Shown here: one piece after another, positions 7,670 to 16,692 of the stretch | How positions within the stretch are numbered: position 1 is the first letter of the stretch | Layout of the letters: every line of letters starts with the position of its first letter | Source of the DNA: JAEUMD01 sp050250815 | Lineage (GTDB): Bacteria; Pseudomonadota; Alphaproteobacteria; Rhizobiales; Hyphomicrobiaceae | NCBI GenBank assembly: GCA_050250815.1 | Contig: JBFWNY010000014.1 | Coordinates: 25,470-89,469 of the forward strand | Direction of reading: 5' to 3' | DNA: 64,000 bases | The notes under the pieces: model-generated | Seen by the model: the letters and a program-made list of their open reading frames with translations, nothing else | Databases searched by the model: none | What the model was told of the DNA's origin: nothing | Translations under genes and position numbers: made by a program

Positions 7670-8584
7670 ATGTCCAATCCGCTCCAGTTCAAGACATCGA
7701 TGGAGTTCCGCTATGGCGTGCCGACCGCGATCGGCCCCGGCGTCGTGCGTCTGGTGTGCGAGAACCCGGGGCCCTTCACGTTCAAGGGCACCAACACCTA
7801 TCTCGTCGGCTCGACGGCGCTCGCCGTCATCGATCCGGGGCCCCGCGACGATGCGCACCTGAAGGCCATTCTGCAGGCCGCCGGGGACCGGCCGATCACG
7901 CACATCGTCATCACACATGCGCATCGCGACCATGTCGACAACGCCGCCGCGCTGAAGGACGCAACGGGTGCGCTAACCTGCGGCTGGTCGAGACGCGGCG
8001 CGGCCCGCGGCAATATCGAGCGCAGCCCCTCGGGTACCGAGTTCGTCGATATCGACTTCACACCTGACATCGACCTGGCCCACGGTGACCGCATCGAAGG
8101 CCGCGACTGGGCGCTGACCGCGCTCGCCACGCCGGGGCACGCGCCCGACCACCTGTGCTTCGCGCTGGAAGGTCGCGAGTTCCTGTTTTCAGGCGACCAC
8201 GTCATGGCCTGGAACACGACCGTGGTGGCGCCGCCGGAGGGGCGTATGGCCGACTATCTCGCGTCGCTGCAGGTGCTGCTGGAGCGGAACGAAACGGTCT
8301 ATCTGCCCGGACATGGCGGCCGCATCGCTGAAGGGCAGCGCATGGTCAAGGCCTACCTCATCCATCGGCGCTGGCGCGAGCAGGCGATCATGGCGGCGAT
8401 CCGCGACGGCCGCCAGACGGTCCGCGAGGTGGCATCCCTAATCTACGAGGATCTGGACCCCAAGCTCCACACCGCAGCCCTGCTGTCCGTCCTGGCCCAC
8501 GTCGAACATCTCATCGAACGCGGCCTTGTCAGCGGCGAGGAGCAGCAGGACCTTTCTTTCGATCAGCGTCTTTCCGCGCGCTAG
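7670..8584 (+). CDS. MBL-fold metallo-hydrolase (LACTB2-like)
   Basis: The 304-residue protein has the metallo-beta-lactamase signature HAHRDH (in IVITHAHRDHVDNAA), a later GHAPDHLCF, a GDHVMAW motif and an LPGHGG motif, which supply the di-zinc ligands. The C-terminal about 80 residues form the winged-helix extension found in LACTB2/glyoxalase-II-like members, some of which act on RNA or thioesters. The exact substrate cannot be inferred. It is the first chromosomal gene right of the island, and its 3' end overlaps the convergent DUF1499 gene by 56 bp. Confidence 0.85.
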   Translation: MSNPLQFKTSMEFRYGVPTAIGPGVVRLVCENPGPFTFKGTNTYLVGSTALAVIDPGPRDDAHLKAILQAAGDRPITHIVITHAHRDHVDNAAALKDATGALTCGWSRRGAARGNIERSPSGTEFVDIDFTPDIDLAHGDRIEGRDWALTALATPGHAPDHLCFALEGREFLFSGDHVMAWNTTVVAPPEGRMADYLASLQVLLERNETVYLPGHGGRIAEGQRMVKAYLIHRRWREQAIMAAIRDGRQTVREVASLIYEDLDPKLHTAALLSVLAHVEHLIERGLVSGEEQQDLSFDQRLSAR

Positions 8585-9407
8585 GCGGCGCCGGGCGGCT
8601 GCGCGCCTCGCCCGACACCGTTGCCTCGAGCCGCGCCACGATCTCGCGCATCAATGCGCGCAGCCTTTCGGCGTTGCGGCCGAAGTCGTGGCGGCCAAAG
8701 CGAGAGGCCGATCGCAGGTCGACGAGTGCTTCGCTGTCGCTGCCGCCGACACGAATGGCGATGTCATCGTAGAAGCCGACGATGAGCGTGCGGTCGGTCG
8801 CCTCGATGACACCTGTGCGGTCGTTCTCAGCGGTTGGCGGCTGCTCCCGCACGATCTTGAGCTTCTGCCGCCGAACCGCTTCCTGAACGACGTCGAAAGT
8901 CTCCTCGGCCGAGCGCTCGATCCGCATCGTCTTGAGATCGGGATAGGCCGCCGCCTGGGCGACCGCAAAAGCGGCGGTATAGCCGGCACCGTTTGCCGGG
9001 CGCGCACGACCGCCCGCCAGTTCCTCGAACTTCGGCGGATTTCCCGGCGCGGTCGTGACGTCGTTGATCATCGGCAACTGGCGCATCTTGGGAACGTAGG
9101 CGAGCGGCCATGCGAGCAGGCCGAGCGAAACCGCTGCTCCCGTCAGGATGCGCGCGGTGCCCTGTCCGCCGTGGCGCCAGATGCGCACCGCGGAGAACAG
9201 TCCTATCAGCAGCGACACCGCAGCGGCGGCGAGCACGAGTTGCACGAGCGTCAGGAATACCGGTGTCCGCAGTCCCAGGAAGCGGTGAAGCAGGATGGCG
9301 GTGATGAGCAGCACGAGCGCAAAAAGTGCGATGCGTGCCGTCCAGCGCGGCCCAGCGGTGGCTCCCTCGACACGTGCGATGGTCATTGCAGCCACCCCGC
9401 CGAGCAT
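8529..9407 (-). CDS. DUF1499 membrane protein
   Basis: The protein (292 residues, alternative ATG at 9386) has three or four N-terminal hydrophobic helices (IALFALVLLITAILL, TLVQLVLAAAAVSLLIGLF, ILTGAAVSLGLLAWPLAY). A soluble DUF1499 domain follows, with YPDLKTMRIERSAEETFDVV, VIEATDRTLIVGFYDDIAIRV and DLRSASRFGRHDFGRNAERL. The last motif is typical of the family, and many members have similar anchors. No biochemical role is established. The C-terminal tail is low complexity and overlaps the convergent MBL gene. Confidence 0.85.
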   Translation of the reverse strand: MLGGVAAMTIARVEGATAGPRWTARIALFALVLLITAILLHRFLGLRTPVFLTLVQLVLAAAAVSLLIGLFSAVRIWRHGGQGTARILTGAAVSLGLLAWPLAYVPKMRQLPMINDVTTAPGNPPKFEELAGGRARPANGAGYTAAFAVAQAAAYPDLKTMRIERSAEETFDVVQEAVRRQKLKIVREQPPTAENDRTGVIEATDRTLIVGFYDDIAIRVGGSDSEALVDLRSASRFGRHDFGRNAERLRALMREIVARLEATVSGEARSRPAPPSARKDADRKKGPAAPRR

Positions 9408-9570
9408 GACGATAAACGCAAGCCGCCCGCAAGGGCCGGGCCCTCAAGCCTGTCACCGATCTTGAATGCAATGCGTCGCAATCTGTCCGTCCCGTCCCCG
9501 CCACAGCATCGGGCGTACGATAGGTATGAATCGGTCAAAAGGTGGGGCGGCCATGCGCCCTCGCTCCGGC

Positions 9571-10230
9571 TCACGGGTATAATCTCGTGCGCGACCACGC
9601 CTCTGCGGGCATGGCACGGCGGAATACGACACGATCGTGCAGGCGGAACGGCCGGTCGTGCCAGAACTCGATCTCCACGGGCACGACGCGGAACCCCGAC
9701 CAGTGCGGCGGACGAGGGATGTCGCCGACCAGATGGCGCGCGGTGACCGCCGCGACACGCTTTTCCAAGGCAAAGCGACTGTCCAGCGGCCGCGACTGGT
9801 CGGAAGCCCATGCGCCAAGCCTGCTGCCGCGCGGACGCGTTGAGAAATAGGCATCGGCCTCCGCTACCTGCACGCGTTCGACGGCGCCACGCACGCGCAC
9901 CTGTCGGCGCAGGGACTTCCAATGGAACAGCAGCGCGGCCTGCATGTTGCCGGCAAGCTCGCGCCCCTTGGCGCTTTCGGTGTTCGTGTAGAACACGAAA
10001 CCGCGCGGGTGGGCACCGGGCGGGTCGAGCCCCTTGAGCAGCACCATCCGCACATTGGGCAGGCCGCCGGCATCCGAAGTCGCCAGCGCCATTCCATTGG
10101 GATCGTTGACCTCGCTCGCCTCGGCTTCGCGCAGCCACGCCTCGAACAACGCGAACGGGTCTTCGGCAAGCGTAAAGTCTGGGGCTGCGCTGCCGCTGCC
10201 CGCCTCCGCCGCCCGATCACCATCCGTCAT
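9571..10230 (-). CDS. pdxH: Pyridoxamine/pyridoxine 5'-phosphate oxidase
   Basis: From ATG 10230 the product is 219 residues, the usual PdxH length. It catalyses FMN-dependent oxidation of PNP/PMP to pyridoxal 5'-phosphate. Motifs seen are DPFALFEAWLREA, NGMALATSDAGGLPNVRMVLLKG, GFVFYTNTESAKGREL (FMN phosphate contacts), HWKSLRRQVRVRG, the SRPLDSR active-site region and the conserved C-terminal LYP. An in-frame upstream extension to 10380 contains a repeated TTRIGTTR segment from short direct repeats and is unlikely to be translated. It is divergent from the surface-antigen gene. Confidence 0.93.
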   Translation of the reverse strand: MTDGDRAAEAGSGSAAPDFTLAEDPFALFEAWLREAEASEVNDPNGMALATSDAGGLPNVRMVLLKGLDPPGAHPRGFVFYTNTESAKGRELAGNMQAALLFHWKSLRRQVRVRGAVERVQVAEADAYFSTRPRGSRLGAWASDQSRPLDSRFALEKRVAAVTARHLVGDIPRPPHWSGFRVVPVEIEFWHDRPFRLHDRVVFRRAMPAEAWSRTRLYP

Positions 10231-10409
10231 TCTTGTCGTCCCGATTCTCGTCGTCCCGGTTGTTCGCATTGCCGCGCCGTCGCGCAACTTTGGTTGCATC
10301 AGCAGCCCACACGCGGACAGGTCTTCAGGCCGTCTTAACCTTAAGCGGCCATTCTCATAGCACGCTTGCCGGACGGGCAAGCTCGTCGCGTTGTTAGTGA
10401 GTACATGTC

Positions 10410-10865
10410 ATGCGTCCCAGCTCATCGCTGTTCCCGGTCCTTGCGACCGCTTTCACAGGCCTGGTCGTAACGCTCGCCATTTTCATGGTGCCGAACCTGG
10501 CCGCAGCCGGCGAAGCGGATTCCGACACCGGCTCCGCCACCTGCACCTGCCCGCCGAATGACGCCAAACCCTGGTCCCGACCCAAATTCGCCGATCTTCG
10601 TCCCTCCCTCGACGTTTCGGACGAGATTGCAGCCCTCGAGAGCGTACAACTCGCCTTGTCGCAGGTTGGCGACGGCAGCACCTACGTCTGGCATCGCTAC
10701 CACGGCCGGCTGTCCGGCGTCGTGACGCCGACAACCTCGTTCAAGGATTCCAGCGGTGCCATCTGCCGCCACGTCGTCGTCGTCCTCACCGCCGGCACGC
10801 TGACGCGACGGTCCGAAGGTATCGCCTGCCGCCTCCAAAGTGGGCAGTGGCAGCTGCAGGGCTGA
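10410..10865 (+). CDS. Secreted RT0821/Lpp0805-like surface antigen domain protein
   Basis: The 151-residue protein has a signal peptide (hydrophobic core VLATAFTGLVVTLAIFMV, cleavage near AAA-GEA) and a short Cys-containing linker (CTCPP). A C-terminal domain follows that resembles the 17-kDa surface-antigen/outer-membrane lipoprotein module: ESVQLALSQVGDGSTYVW, a central GVVTPTTSFKDSSGAICR and a final EGIACRLQSGQWQL. Such domains are widespread in alphaproteobacteria and of unclear function. It probably lies in the periplasm or at the outer membrane. It is transcribed away from pdxH and toward fabI. Confidence 0.72.
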   Translation: MRPSSSLFPVLATAFTGLVVTLAIFMVPNLAAAGEADSDTGSATCTCPPNDAKPWSRPKFADLRPSLDVSDEIAALESVQLALSQVGDGSTYVWHRYHGRLSGVVTPTTSFKDSSGAICRHVVVVLTAGTLTRRSEGIACRLQSGQWQLQG

Positions 10866-11054
10866 GGAACTACTCCGCAAGCGTTGCATGGCCGCCGTCG
10901 AGACATTCGGCGGCTTGGGGCGCCCCGCCCGCCTCTTCGTCCCTGTGAGTTGCTGCAGCCTCCACATCTTGCCTGGGCGGCCATCTGGACCGACCGACAC
11001 ATTTGTGTAGGATGCGCGCCCGAGCCGGACAAAGAGCACGGGGATCGCGGGCAG

Positions 11055-11903
11055 ATGACAGCAGCCGAGGCCACAAGTCAGATGGCCACCGGAACGTTGA
11101 TGGCGGGCAAGCGCGGCCTCGTCATGGGCGTCGCCAACAACAGGTCCATCGCCTGGGGCATTTCGAAGGCGATCGTCGCCCAGGGCGGGCAGGTGGCACT
11201 GACCTATCAGGGCGACGCACTCAAGAAGCGCGTCGAGCCGCTGGCAGCAGAACTCGGCTCGAAGCTCGTGCTGCCGTGCGACGTGACCGACGGAGCGTCG
11301 ATGGATGCGGTCTTCAGCAGCCTGCACGACGCCTGGGGCGGCCTCGATTTCCTGGTTCACGCCATCGCCTTCTCGGACAAGAACGAGCTCGACGGCCGAT
11401 ACGTCGACACCAGCGAAACGAATTTCACGCAGACCATGCTCGTGTCCTGCTACTCGTTCACGGCACTGGCCCGCCGCGCCGAAAAGCTGATGAAGCCCGG
11501 CGGCTCACTGCTGACCCTGACCTACTACGGCGCCGAGAAGGTCATGCCCCACTACAACGTGATGGGCGTTGCCAAGGCTGCGCTCGAGGCGAGCGTTCGC
11601 TACCTCGCCGCCGATCTCGGCCGTAACGGCATCCGCGTCAACGCGATCTCGGCCGGTCCGATCAAGACGCTCGCCGCCTCCGGCATCTCCGACTTCCGCT
11701 ACATCCTGCGCTGGAACGAGTACAATTCGCCGCTGCGCCGTACCGTCACGATCGAGGACGTGGGCGGCGCCGGCGTCTACATGCTGTCGGATCTGTCACG
11801 CGGCGTTACCGGCGAGGTGCACCACGTCGATTCGGGCTATCATGTTCAGGGCATGAAGAACGAGGATGCTCCCGACATCTCGGTGGTCAAGAGCGATACC
11901 TGA
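11055..11903 (+). CDS. fabI: Enoyl-ACP reductase (NADH)
   Basis: FabI reduces trans-2-enoyl-ACP in the last step of each fatty-acid elongation cycle. The sequence shows the N-terminal MAGKRGLVMGVANNRSIAWG cofactor motif, the YYGAEKV tyrosine and the catalytic Y-x6-K (YNVMGVAK), then RVNAISAGPIKTLAASGI and the C-terminal GEVHHVDSGYH. Length is 282 residues from 11055; ATG 11082 would give a more usual N-terminus. The gene lies 44 bp before the histidine phosphatase, as in other Hyphomicrobiales. Triclosan-sensitive FabI type rather than FabK or FabL. Confidence 0.95.
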   Translation: MTAAEATSQMATGTLMAGKRGLVMGVANNRSIAWGISKAIVAQGGQVALTYQGDALKKRVEPLAAELGSKLVLPCDVTDGASMDAVFSSLHDAWGGLDFLVHAIAFSDKNELDGRYVDTSETNFTQTMLVSCYSFTALARRAEKLMKPGGSLLTLTYYGAEKVMPHYNVMGVAKAALEASVRYLAADLGRNGIRVNAISAGPIKTLAASGISDFRYILRWNEYNSPLRRTVTIEDVGGAGVYMLSDLSRGVTGEVHHVDSGYHVQGMKNEDAPDISVVKSDT

Positions 11904-11947
11904 GCTACGATGATCGAGGCGACCCAATCTCACCTGAACCGGCTCTA

Positions 11948-12538
11948 GTGCGGGCGGCACCGACACTCTACTTCATCCGGCACGGCGAAACGGACTGGAA
12001 CGCGGCACGCCGCTACCAGGGACAGGCCGACATTCCCTTGAACGACACGGGACGCGCGCAGGCCGCCCGCAACGGGCGCGCATTGGCGCAGATCGTGCCA
12101 TCGGTCGGCGCACTCCACTTCGTGGCGAGCCCCTTGTCGCGAACGTGCGAAACCATGCGCATCGTGCGCGGCGAACTCGGCCTCGACCCTGAGAGTTTCG
12201 CAACCGACAATCGCATCATCGAACTGCACTACGGCCATTGGCAGGGCGAACTGCAGAGCGATCTCGGCACTGTCGACCCCGACGGCGTGGCGGCAAGACA
12301 TGCCGACCCGTTCCATTGGCGGCCGCGAGGTGGCGAGAATTACACCGACCTCACCCGCCGTCTGAACGGCTGGCTCGACGATCTCGCCGAAGCAGCCGTC
12401 GTCGTCTCCCACGGCGGCGTCAGCCGGGCGTTGCGCGGCATGCTGGTCCATGGTGTGGGCGAACGCGACGTGCCGCGTCTGGCGGTCCCGCAGGACCGCG
12501 TGCTCGTGATCGACAACGGACGCATCTGCTGGCTGTAA
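11948..12538 (+). CDS. Histidine phosphatase (phosphoglycerate-mutase-like)
   Basis: This 196-residue protein starts at GTG 11948. It has the RHG motif in LYFIRHGETDWN, where the histidine is phosphorylated, then DIPLNDTGRAQA, an SPLSRTCETM phosphate pocket, ELHYGHWQGE and the second catalytic His in VVVSHGGVSRALRG. These define the histidine phosphatase superfamily, small cofactor-independent-like branch. The substrate is not predictable; many members are broad phosphatases and not true mutases. It lies between fabI and aroC, an order known from relatives. Confidence 0.9.
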   Translation: MRAAPTLYFIRHGETDWNAARRYQGQADIPLNDTGRAQAARNGRALAQIVPSVGALHFVASPLSRTCETMRIVRGELGLDPESFATDNRIIELHYGHWQGELQSDLGTVDPDGVAARHADPFHWRPRGGENYTDLTRRLNGWLDDLAEAAVVVSHGGVSRALRGMLVHGVGERDVPRLAVPQDRVLVIDNGRICWL

Positions 12539-12596
12539 CGCTCGTTCCGCCAGCGTCGGAGCACTCCGCACAGCGGGCCGTCCCCAGAACGAAATC

Positions 12597-12633
12597 GGGA
12601 AGAGCCAGAGTTAGCGGCTCTCCGGCTCTTCCC
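12597..12633 (+). terminator. Stem-loop after the fabI-phosphatase unit
   Basis: GGGAAGAGCCAGAG and CTCTCCGGCTCTTCCC pair with a 2-nt bulge around a TTAGCGG loop, 58 bp after the phosphatase stop. There is no U-run afterwards, so it may be a Rho-assisted end or a processing hairpin. Confidence 0.5.
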
Positions 12634-13032
12634 TGCTGGATTGCACAGCTCAACGGGACAGGTTGCTCAGACCCATCGGGAAGGTGTGCTGGTCTTTGAG
12701 ATTGACTAGGACACGACGCGCACGCGCCCACAGCGCCACGCTTCCGTCCGGCCGGGAGTTCCCGTTACCGCGGCGGAACGTGCCTTCAACCCCCTCGCGA
12801 TCGTGGCGTGCCGATCAAAACACGAGGTTCATCGCGAGCGAATCGCGCCCTGGACTGGACAACTGATAATCTGATGCGACGCGCGTTGTCATCACTGCCG
12901 ACGGCCCGAGGCGGCTTGCGGAGACAGGTCGCGGAACATAAGAGTGGTTCGCACCACACTGCTGTGGCGGACGGGCCGCGCAACGCCGCGGCGGGCCCGC
13001 AACCGACACGATTCTCATCGCAGAAAGAGTGC
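12634..13032. other. Intergenic region before aroC
   Basis: About 400 bp between the phosphatase hairpin and aroC. The aroC frame stays open upstream to 12808 but that stretch has no family resemblance and the real start has its own ribosome-binding site. I see no gene, RNA or clear promoter here. Confidence 0.5.
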
Positions 13033-14130
13033 ATGTCCCACAACACATTCGGCCACCTGTTCCGCATCACCACCTGGGGCGAAAGCCACGGGCCGTCCAT
13101 CGGCTGCGTGGTCGACGGCTGCCCGCCCGGCATCGAAATCACCGCGCAGGAGATCCAGGTCCATCTCGACCGGCGCAAACCGGGTGGCTCGCGATTTGTC
13201 ACCCAGCGGAAGGAATCGGACACCGTCGAAATCCTCTCGGGCGTTCTGACGGGAGACGACGGACGCCAGGTGACGACGGGAACGCCGATCTCGCTCTTGA
13301 TCCGCAACGAAGATCAACGCTCCAAGGACTATGGTGCGATCAAGGAGACATACCGCCCGGGTCACGCCGATTTCACCTACGACGCCAAGTACGGCATCCG
13401 TGACCACCGCGGCGGTGGCCGCTCGTCGGCCCGGGAGACTGCCATGCGCGTTGCAGCGGGTGCCATCGCGCGCAAGCTCCTCGACGGCGTGACGATCCGC
13501 GGCGCGCTGGTGCAGATGGGCCCGCACGCGGTCGACCGCAGCCGCTGGGACTGGTCGTGCGTCGACCAGAACCCCTTCTTCTGCCCCGATGCCGAAACTG
13601 CGCACACGTGGGAAGTCTACCTCGACGGCATCCGCAAGGCGGGCTCATCCATCGGAGCTGTCGTCGAGGTTGTCGCCGAAGGCGTGCCGGCGGGGCTGGG
13701 CGCCCCCCTCTACGGCAAGCTCGACCAGGACATCGCCTCCGCGATGATGAGCATCAACGCCGTCAAGGCCGTCGAGATTGGCGCGGGCATGGCCGCTGCC
13801 GAGCTGACCGGCGAGGAGAATGCCGACGAGATCCGCATGGGCAACGACGGCAAGCCACGCTTCCTGTCGAACCATGCGGGCGGAATCCTGGGTGGCATCT
13901 CGACGGGTCAGCCGGTGGTCTGCCGGTTCGCCGTGAAGCCAACATCTTCGATCCTGACGCCACGCCTCACCATCGACAAGGCCGGTCACGAGACCGAGAT
14001 CGTCACCAAAGGCCGCCACGACCCATGCGTGGGCATCCGGGCCGTGCCTGTCGGCGAGGCGATGCTGGCGCTGGTGCTCGCCGACCATCTGCTGCGCCAT
14101 CGTGGGCAAATGGGGCCGTCACGCGCATGA
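13033..14130 (+). CDS. aroC: Chorismate synthase
   Basis: The 365-residue enzyme catalyses the last step of the shikimate pathway, EPSP to chorismate, using reduced FMN. It begins MSHNTFGHLFRITTWGESHG, the family N-terminus with signature GESHG. It continues with RKPGGSRFVTQR, the HADFTY motif, the GGGRSSARETA signature, and ends with the RHDPCVGIRAVPVGEAM region, all hallmarks of AroC. GAAAGAG precedes the ATG. The upstream open frame to 12808 is not part of the protein. Confidence 0.96.
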   Translation: MSHNTFGHLFRITTWGESHGPSIGCVVDGCPPGIEITAQEIQVHLDRRKPGGSRFVTQRKESDTVEILSGVLTGDDGRQVTTGTPISLLIRNEDQRSKDYGAIKETYRPGHADFTYDAKYGIRDHRGGGRSSARETAMRVAAGAIARKLLDGVTIRGALVQMGPHAVDRSRWDWSCVDQNPFFCPDAETAHTWEVYLDGIRKAGSSIGAVVEVVAEGVPAGLGAPLYGKLDQDIASAMMSINAVKAVEIGAGMAAAELTGEENADEIRMGNDGKPRFLSNHAGGILGGISTGQPVVCRFAVKPTSSILTPRLTIDKAGHETEIVTKGRHDPCVGIRAVPVGEAMLALVLADHLLRHRGQMGPSRA

Positions 14131-14179
14131 CGCGCCGCTTCTCGTGACGCGCCTGACACGCGCCTGACACCGTGACGCC

Positions 14180-14197
14180 GCCTCCACTGGTGGAGGC
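14180..14197 (+). terminator. Short palindrome after aroC
   Basis: GCCTCCAC-TG-GTGGAGGC, 49 bp after the aroC stop, with no following U-run. Just before it the 11-mer GCGCCTGACAC occurs twice in tandem. Weak terminator candidate. Confidence 0.35.
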
Positions 14198-14313
14198 CGC
14201 TTCCTGTGGCACCCGATCATCGCAACAAGCGACAGAGGTGGCTCCGGACGCGCGAAAACCGGAGACGGGGGGACCGCGCTCCGGCTTTCTTGGTGTCGTC
14301 AGTCGAGATCGAG

Positions 14314-14339
14314 GGACAGGCGCTCAGGAGAGCCTGTCC
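14314..14339 (-). terminator. Stem-loop after the porin gene
   Basis: GGACAGGC and GCCTGTCC flank a 10-nt loop just downstream of the torF-like stop on the minus strand. No U-run follows. Position fits a transcript end. Confidence 0.4.
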
Positions 14340-14351
14340 GTCAGACGTTCG

Positions 14352-15149
14352 TCAGGGCAGAGCAACCTTCGCAGTGAAGACGAAGCGCTCGTCGCACAGG
14401 TCGGCCACGCCGCAGAAGTCGCCCGGGCCACCGTTCGAGTCCCAGTAGCGGAAGTCGAAGGTGAACTTGCTGACTGCGAGCGCCAGACCAGCATTCCAGT
14501 AGACGTAGTCGAGCGTGCCGAGCACGCCGCCGTCGAGGAACTGGGTGGTACCGATGAGGGCCGACACGGTCGGAGTAAACGGACCGACTGCAGGCAGCTC
14601 ATAGCCAGCCGTGCCTTCCAGCGTGATGGTGTTGCCGGTCGAGCCGAAGTAGTCCGGCGACCAGAACATCGTACCGGCGAGCGACAGCTTGTTGATCGAG
14701 CCACTGATGCCGGCCTTCAGCTCGACATAGTTGAACTCGATCGGGCCGTCATGAGCGCCCGGATAGGTGTAGTAGATCACGCCCAGGTCGAACGTGACGG
14801 GTCCGAGGACCGGCTTAATACCGGCATAGAGATCGACCTCGTAAGGGGCGATCGACTGACCGAAAGCGTTGGTGCCGAAGTCGACCGTGGAGCCCCACAC
14901 GCCGGCGTAGAAGATGCCGCAGGCCACGTCAGCGCCACCCTGGAAGGCCGGCTCCTCGAGTGTCTGCGAGATACCGCGGAACACGTAGTCCGATGTGCCG
15001 CCAGCATTGATGGAGAAGCTGCAGCGCCGCTCCGGCACCGGCTCGTCCTTGAGGCTGCCGCCAGCGTAGGCCGGAGCAGAGGCTGCGAGCGCGATCGACG
15101 CCATTGCGGCCGACAGGACAGCAGCGGTCGTCAGTTTAAAGTTTGCCAT
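14352..15149 (-). CDS. TorF-family putative outer-membrane porin
   Basis: The 265-residue protein has a clear signal peptide (MANFKLTTAAVLSAAMASIA, cleavage near AYA-GG). The mature protein matches the TIGR02001/TorF family: SINAGGTSDYVFRGISQT near its N-terminus, alternating amphipathic strands with many aromatic residues, and a C-terminal strand ending FVFTAKVALP. It is probably a small beta-barrel in the outer membrane. The family has been linked to diffusion of small solutes, but substrate is unknown. It is monocistronic, with a long A+T-richer upstream region that suggests regulated expression. Confidence 0.85.
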   Translation of the reverse strand: MANFKLTTAAVLSAAMASIALAASAPAYAGGSLKDEPVPERRCSFSINAGGTSDYVFRGISQTLEEPAFQGGADVACGIFYAGVWGSTVDFGTNAFGQSIAPYEVDLYAGIKPVLGPVTFDLGVIYYTYPGAHDGPIEFNYVELKAGISGSINKLSLAGTMFWSPDYFGSTGNTITLEGTAGYELPAVGPFTPTVSALIGTTQFLDGGVLGTLDYVYWNAGLALAVSKFTFDFRYWDSNGGPGDFCGVADLCDERFVFTAKVALP

Positions 15150-15683
15150 GACCAGTTAACCCCCGAATGTGTGCCCCGCATCCCACTGAACGTGTGTGCC
15201 CGGTTGGACATGTGCCCTTGGCTTGCGGCTTCGTCCGTCCCCAGCCCTGAATCGGCTTCGAACTGACCTAACGAAACGGGAAAGTTGCGTGACCTACAAG
15301 CGTAATCCCGGTGCCGAACGCTGCTTGGCAACTCGTTGTCGCAATTGGGACACTATTGCCGATATTTGTGCATCCAGACGGTTGCAACAGCACAAAATAG
15401 ATGCAGTCAAAACTATCTGATCTGCTCTAATTTTAGACTTTGTGATTGTTTTGCGGGCTGCCGCGTTGGTGGGCGCCAGTCGCCTCGATTCCACAACACT
15501 GCGCCTCCCCACTGCTCCATATCGATGGAATGAGCACTCCGGCTGGAATCGGCCGGTCGGCCGCCGCGCCCCGTGACGATTCCAAATCGCGAGAACCTGC
15601 TCTAGACAGGTGGCCGTCACGCGCCTCCGGGACGCGAGCACGCGCACCGCAAGCCCAAGCACCATCTCAAGGATATCTGGAAG
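15150..15683. other. Long intergenic region upstream of the porin gene
   Basis: This 534-bp stretch is markedly A+T-richer around 15330-15450 than the surroundings. It should hold the promoters for the divergent porin and SDR genes. I could not identify a confident promoter, operator or RNA in it. Confidence 0.5.
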
Positions 15684-16484
15684 TTGCCGCCAGAGCCCAG
15701 CCAAAGAACCTCCCAGAAGGCGGGACCTGCGTCCGGGGGGGGCGTACGCACCGGGCGCGAGCCGGGCCGCACGGCTTTGGTCACCGGGGCGGGCCTTCGC
15801 ATCGGCCGCGCCATCGCGCTGGATCTCGCCCGTCACGGCTGGCGCGTGGGCGTCCATTATCGGCGCTCCAGGGGCCCCGCCGAGGCCCTAGTCGAAGAGA
15901 TTCGGGCCCAGGGCGGTGACGCTGCCGCCCTGCCCGCCGATCTGGCGGTCGCCGAGGATGTCGATGGGCTCGTCCCTGCCTGCGTCGCGGCATTGGGTCC
16001 GCCTTGCTGCCTCGTCAACAACGCTTCCGAGTTCCACCACGACACGCTCGAGACGCTGACGCGCGAAACCTGGCATCACCACCTCGACATCAACCTGAAG
16101 GCGCCGGTGTTCCTGGCCCAGGCTATGGCGCGCCATCTGCCCCCGGGCTGCGAGGGCAACATCATCAACATCATCGACCAGCGCGTCTGGAACCTGAAAC
16201 CCGATTTCTTCTCCTACACGATCTCCAAGGCCGGCCTTTGGACCGCGACACGAACGCTGGCGCAGGCGCTGGCGCCGCGCATCAGGGTCAATGCGATCGG
16301 CCCCGGGCCCGTGCTGCGGTCGGTGCACCAGACGGAGGGCGATTTCGCAGCCGAGTGCTCGTCGACGCTGATGGGCCGCGGAGCCACGCTCGGCGAGATT
16401 ACCGACGCGGTGCGCTTCATCATCGATGCACCTGCGATGACCGGTCAGATGCTGGCACTCGACGCGGGCCAGCATTTGACCTGA
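15684..16484 (+). CDS. SDR oxidoreductase of pteridine-reductase type
   Basis: The 266-residue protein starts at TTG 15684, after AAGGAT. It has a Rossmann fold whose cofactor motif is TGAGLRIG, fitting TGxxxRxG of pteridine reductases (PTR1/FolM) and not the TGxxxGxG of classic SDRs. It also shows LVNNAS and a catalytic Y-x3-K (YTISK). At the usual catalytic serine position it has Asp (NIIDQ), again as in PTR1-like enzymes. I infer NADPH-dependent reduction of a dihydropterin, supporting folate or tetrahydromonapterin. A role as a general SDR remains possible. Confidence 0.7.
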   Translation: MPPEPSQRTSQKAGPASGGGVRTGREPGRTALVTGAGLRIGRAIALDLARHGWRVGVHYRRSRGPAEALVEEIRAQGGDAAALPADLAVAEDVDGLVPACVAALGPPCCLVNNASEFHHDTLETLTRETWHHHLDINLKAPVFLAQAMARHLPPGCEGNIINIIDQRVWNLKPDFFSYTISKAGLWTATRTLAQALAPRIRVNAIGPGPVLRSVHQTEGDFAAECSSTLMGRGATLGEITDAVRFIIDAPAMTGQMLALDAGQHLT

Positions 16485-16607
16485 GCCCCCGACGCCCAGT
16501 GCGCTCGACCTTCGAAGCGCTAAAGGGGATTGCCACATTTCCTCCCCCTCGTGCCCCAACTGCCGCCCAAAAGCTGTTTGAGAGTGAGGTTGGCGCGGGG
16601 GCGCCAC

Positions 16608-16622
16608 TTAACCGAGCGTTAA
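16608..16622. promoter_or_regulatory. CtrA-type site TTAA-N7-TTAA
   Basis: TTAA at 16608 and TTAA at 16619 are separated by exactly 7 nt, the full CtrA consensus, with a further CTTAAC at 16632. It lies about 70-85 bp upstream of the first glucosaminidase gene, suggesting cell-cycle control of a wall hydrolase. Confidence 0.55.
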
Positions 16623-16692
16623 GGTTATCAGCTTAACGATTTACGTCGATCTTCGGTCGGCGTTCCGCCGGTGGGCACTCGGCGGCAGATGG

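Noticed and set aside
10231..10380. 50-codon N-terminal extension of PdxH
   Set aside because: Consists partly of short direct repeats (CGTCGTCCCG), has no family similarity, and the ATG at 10230 gives the normal length.
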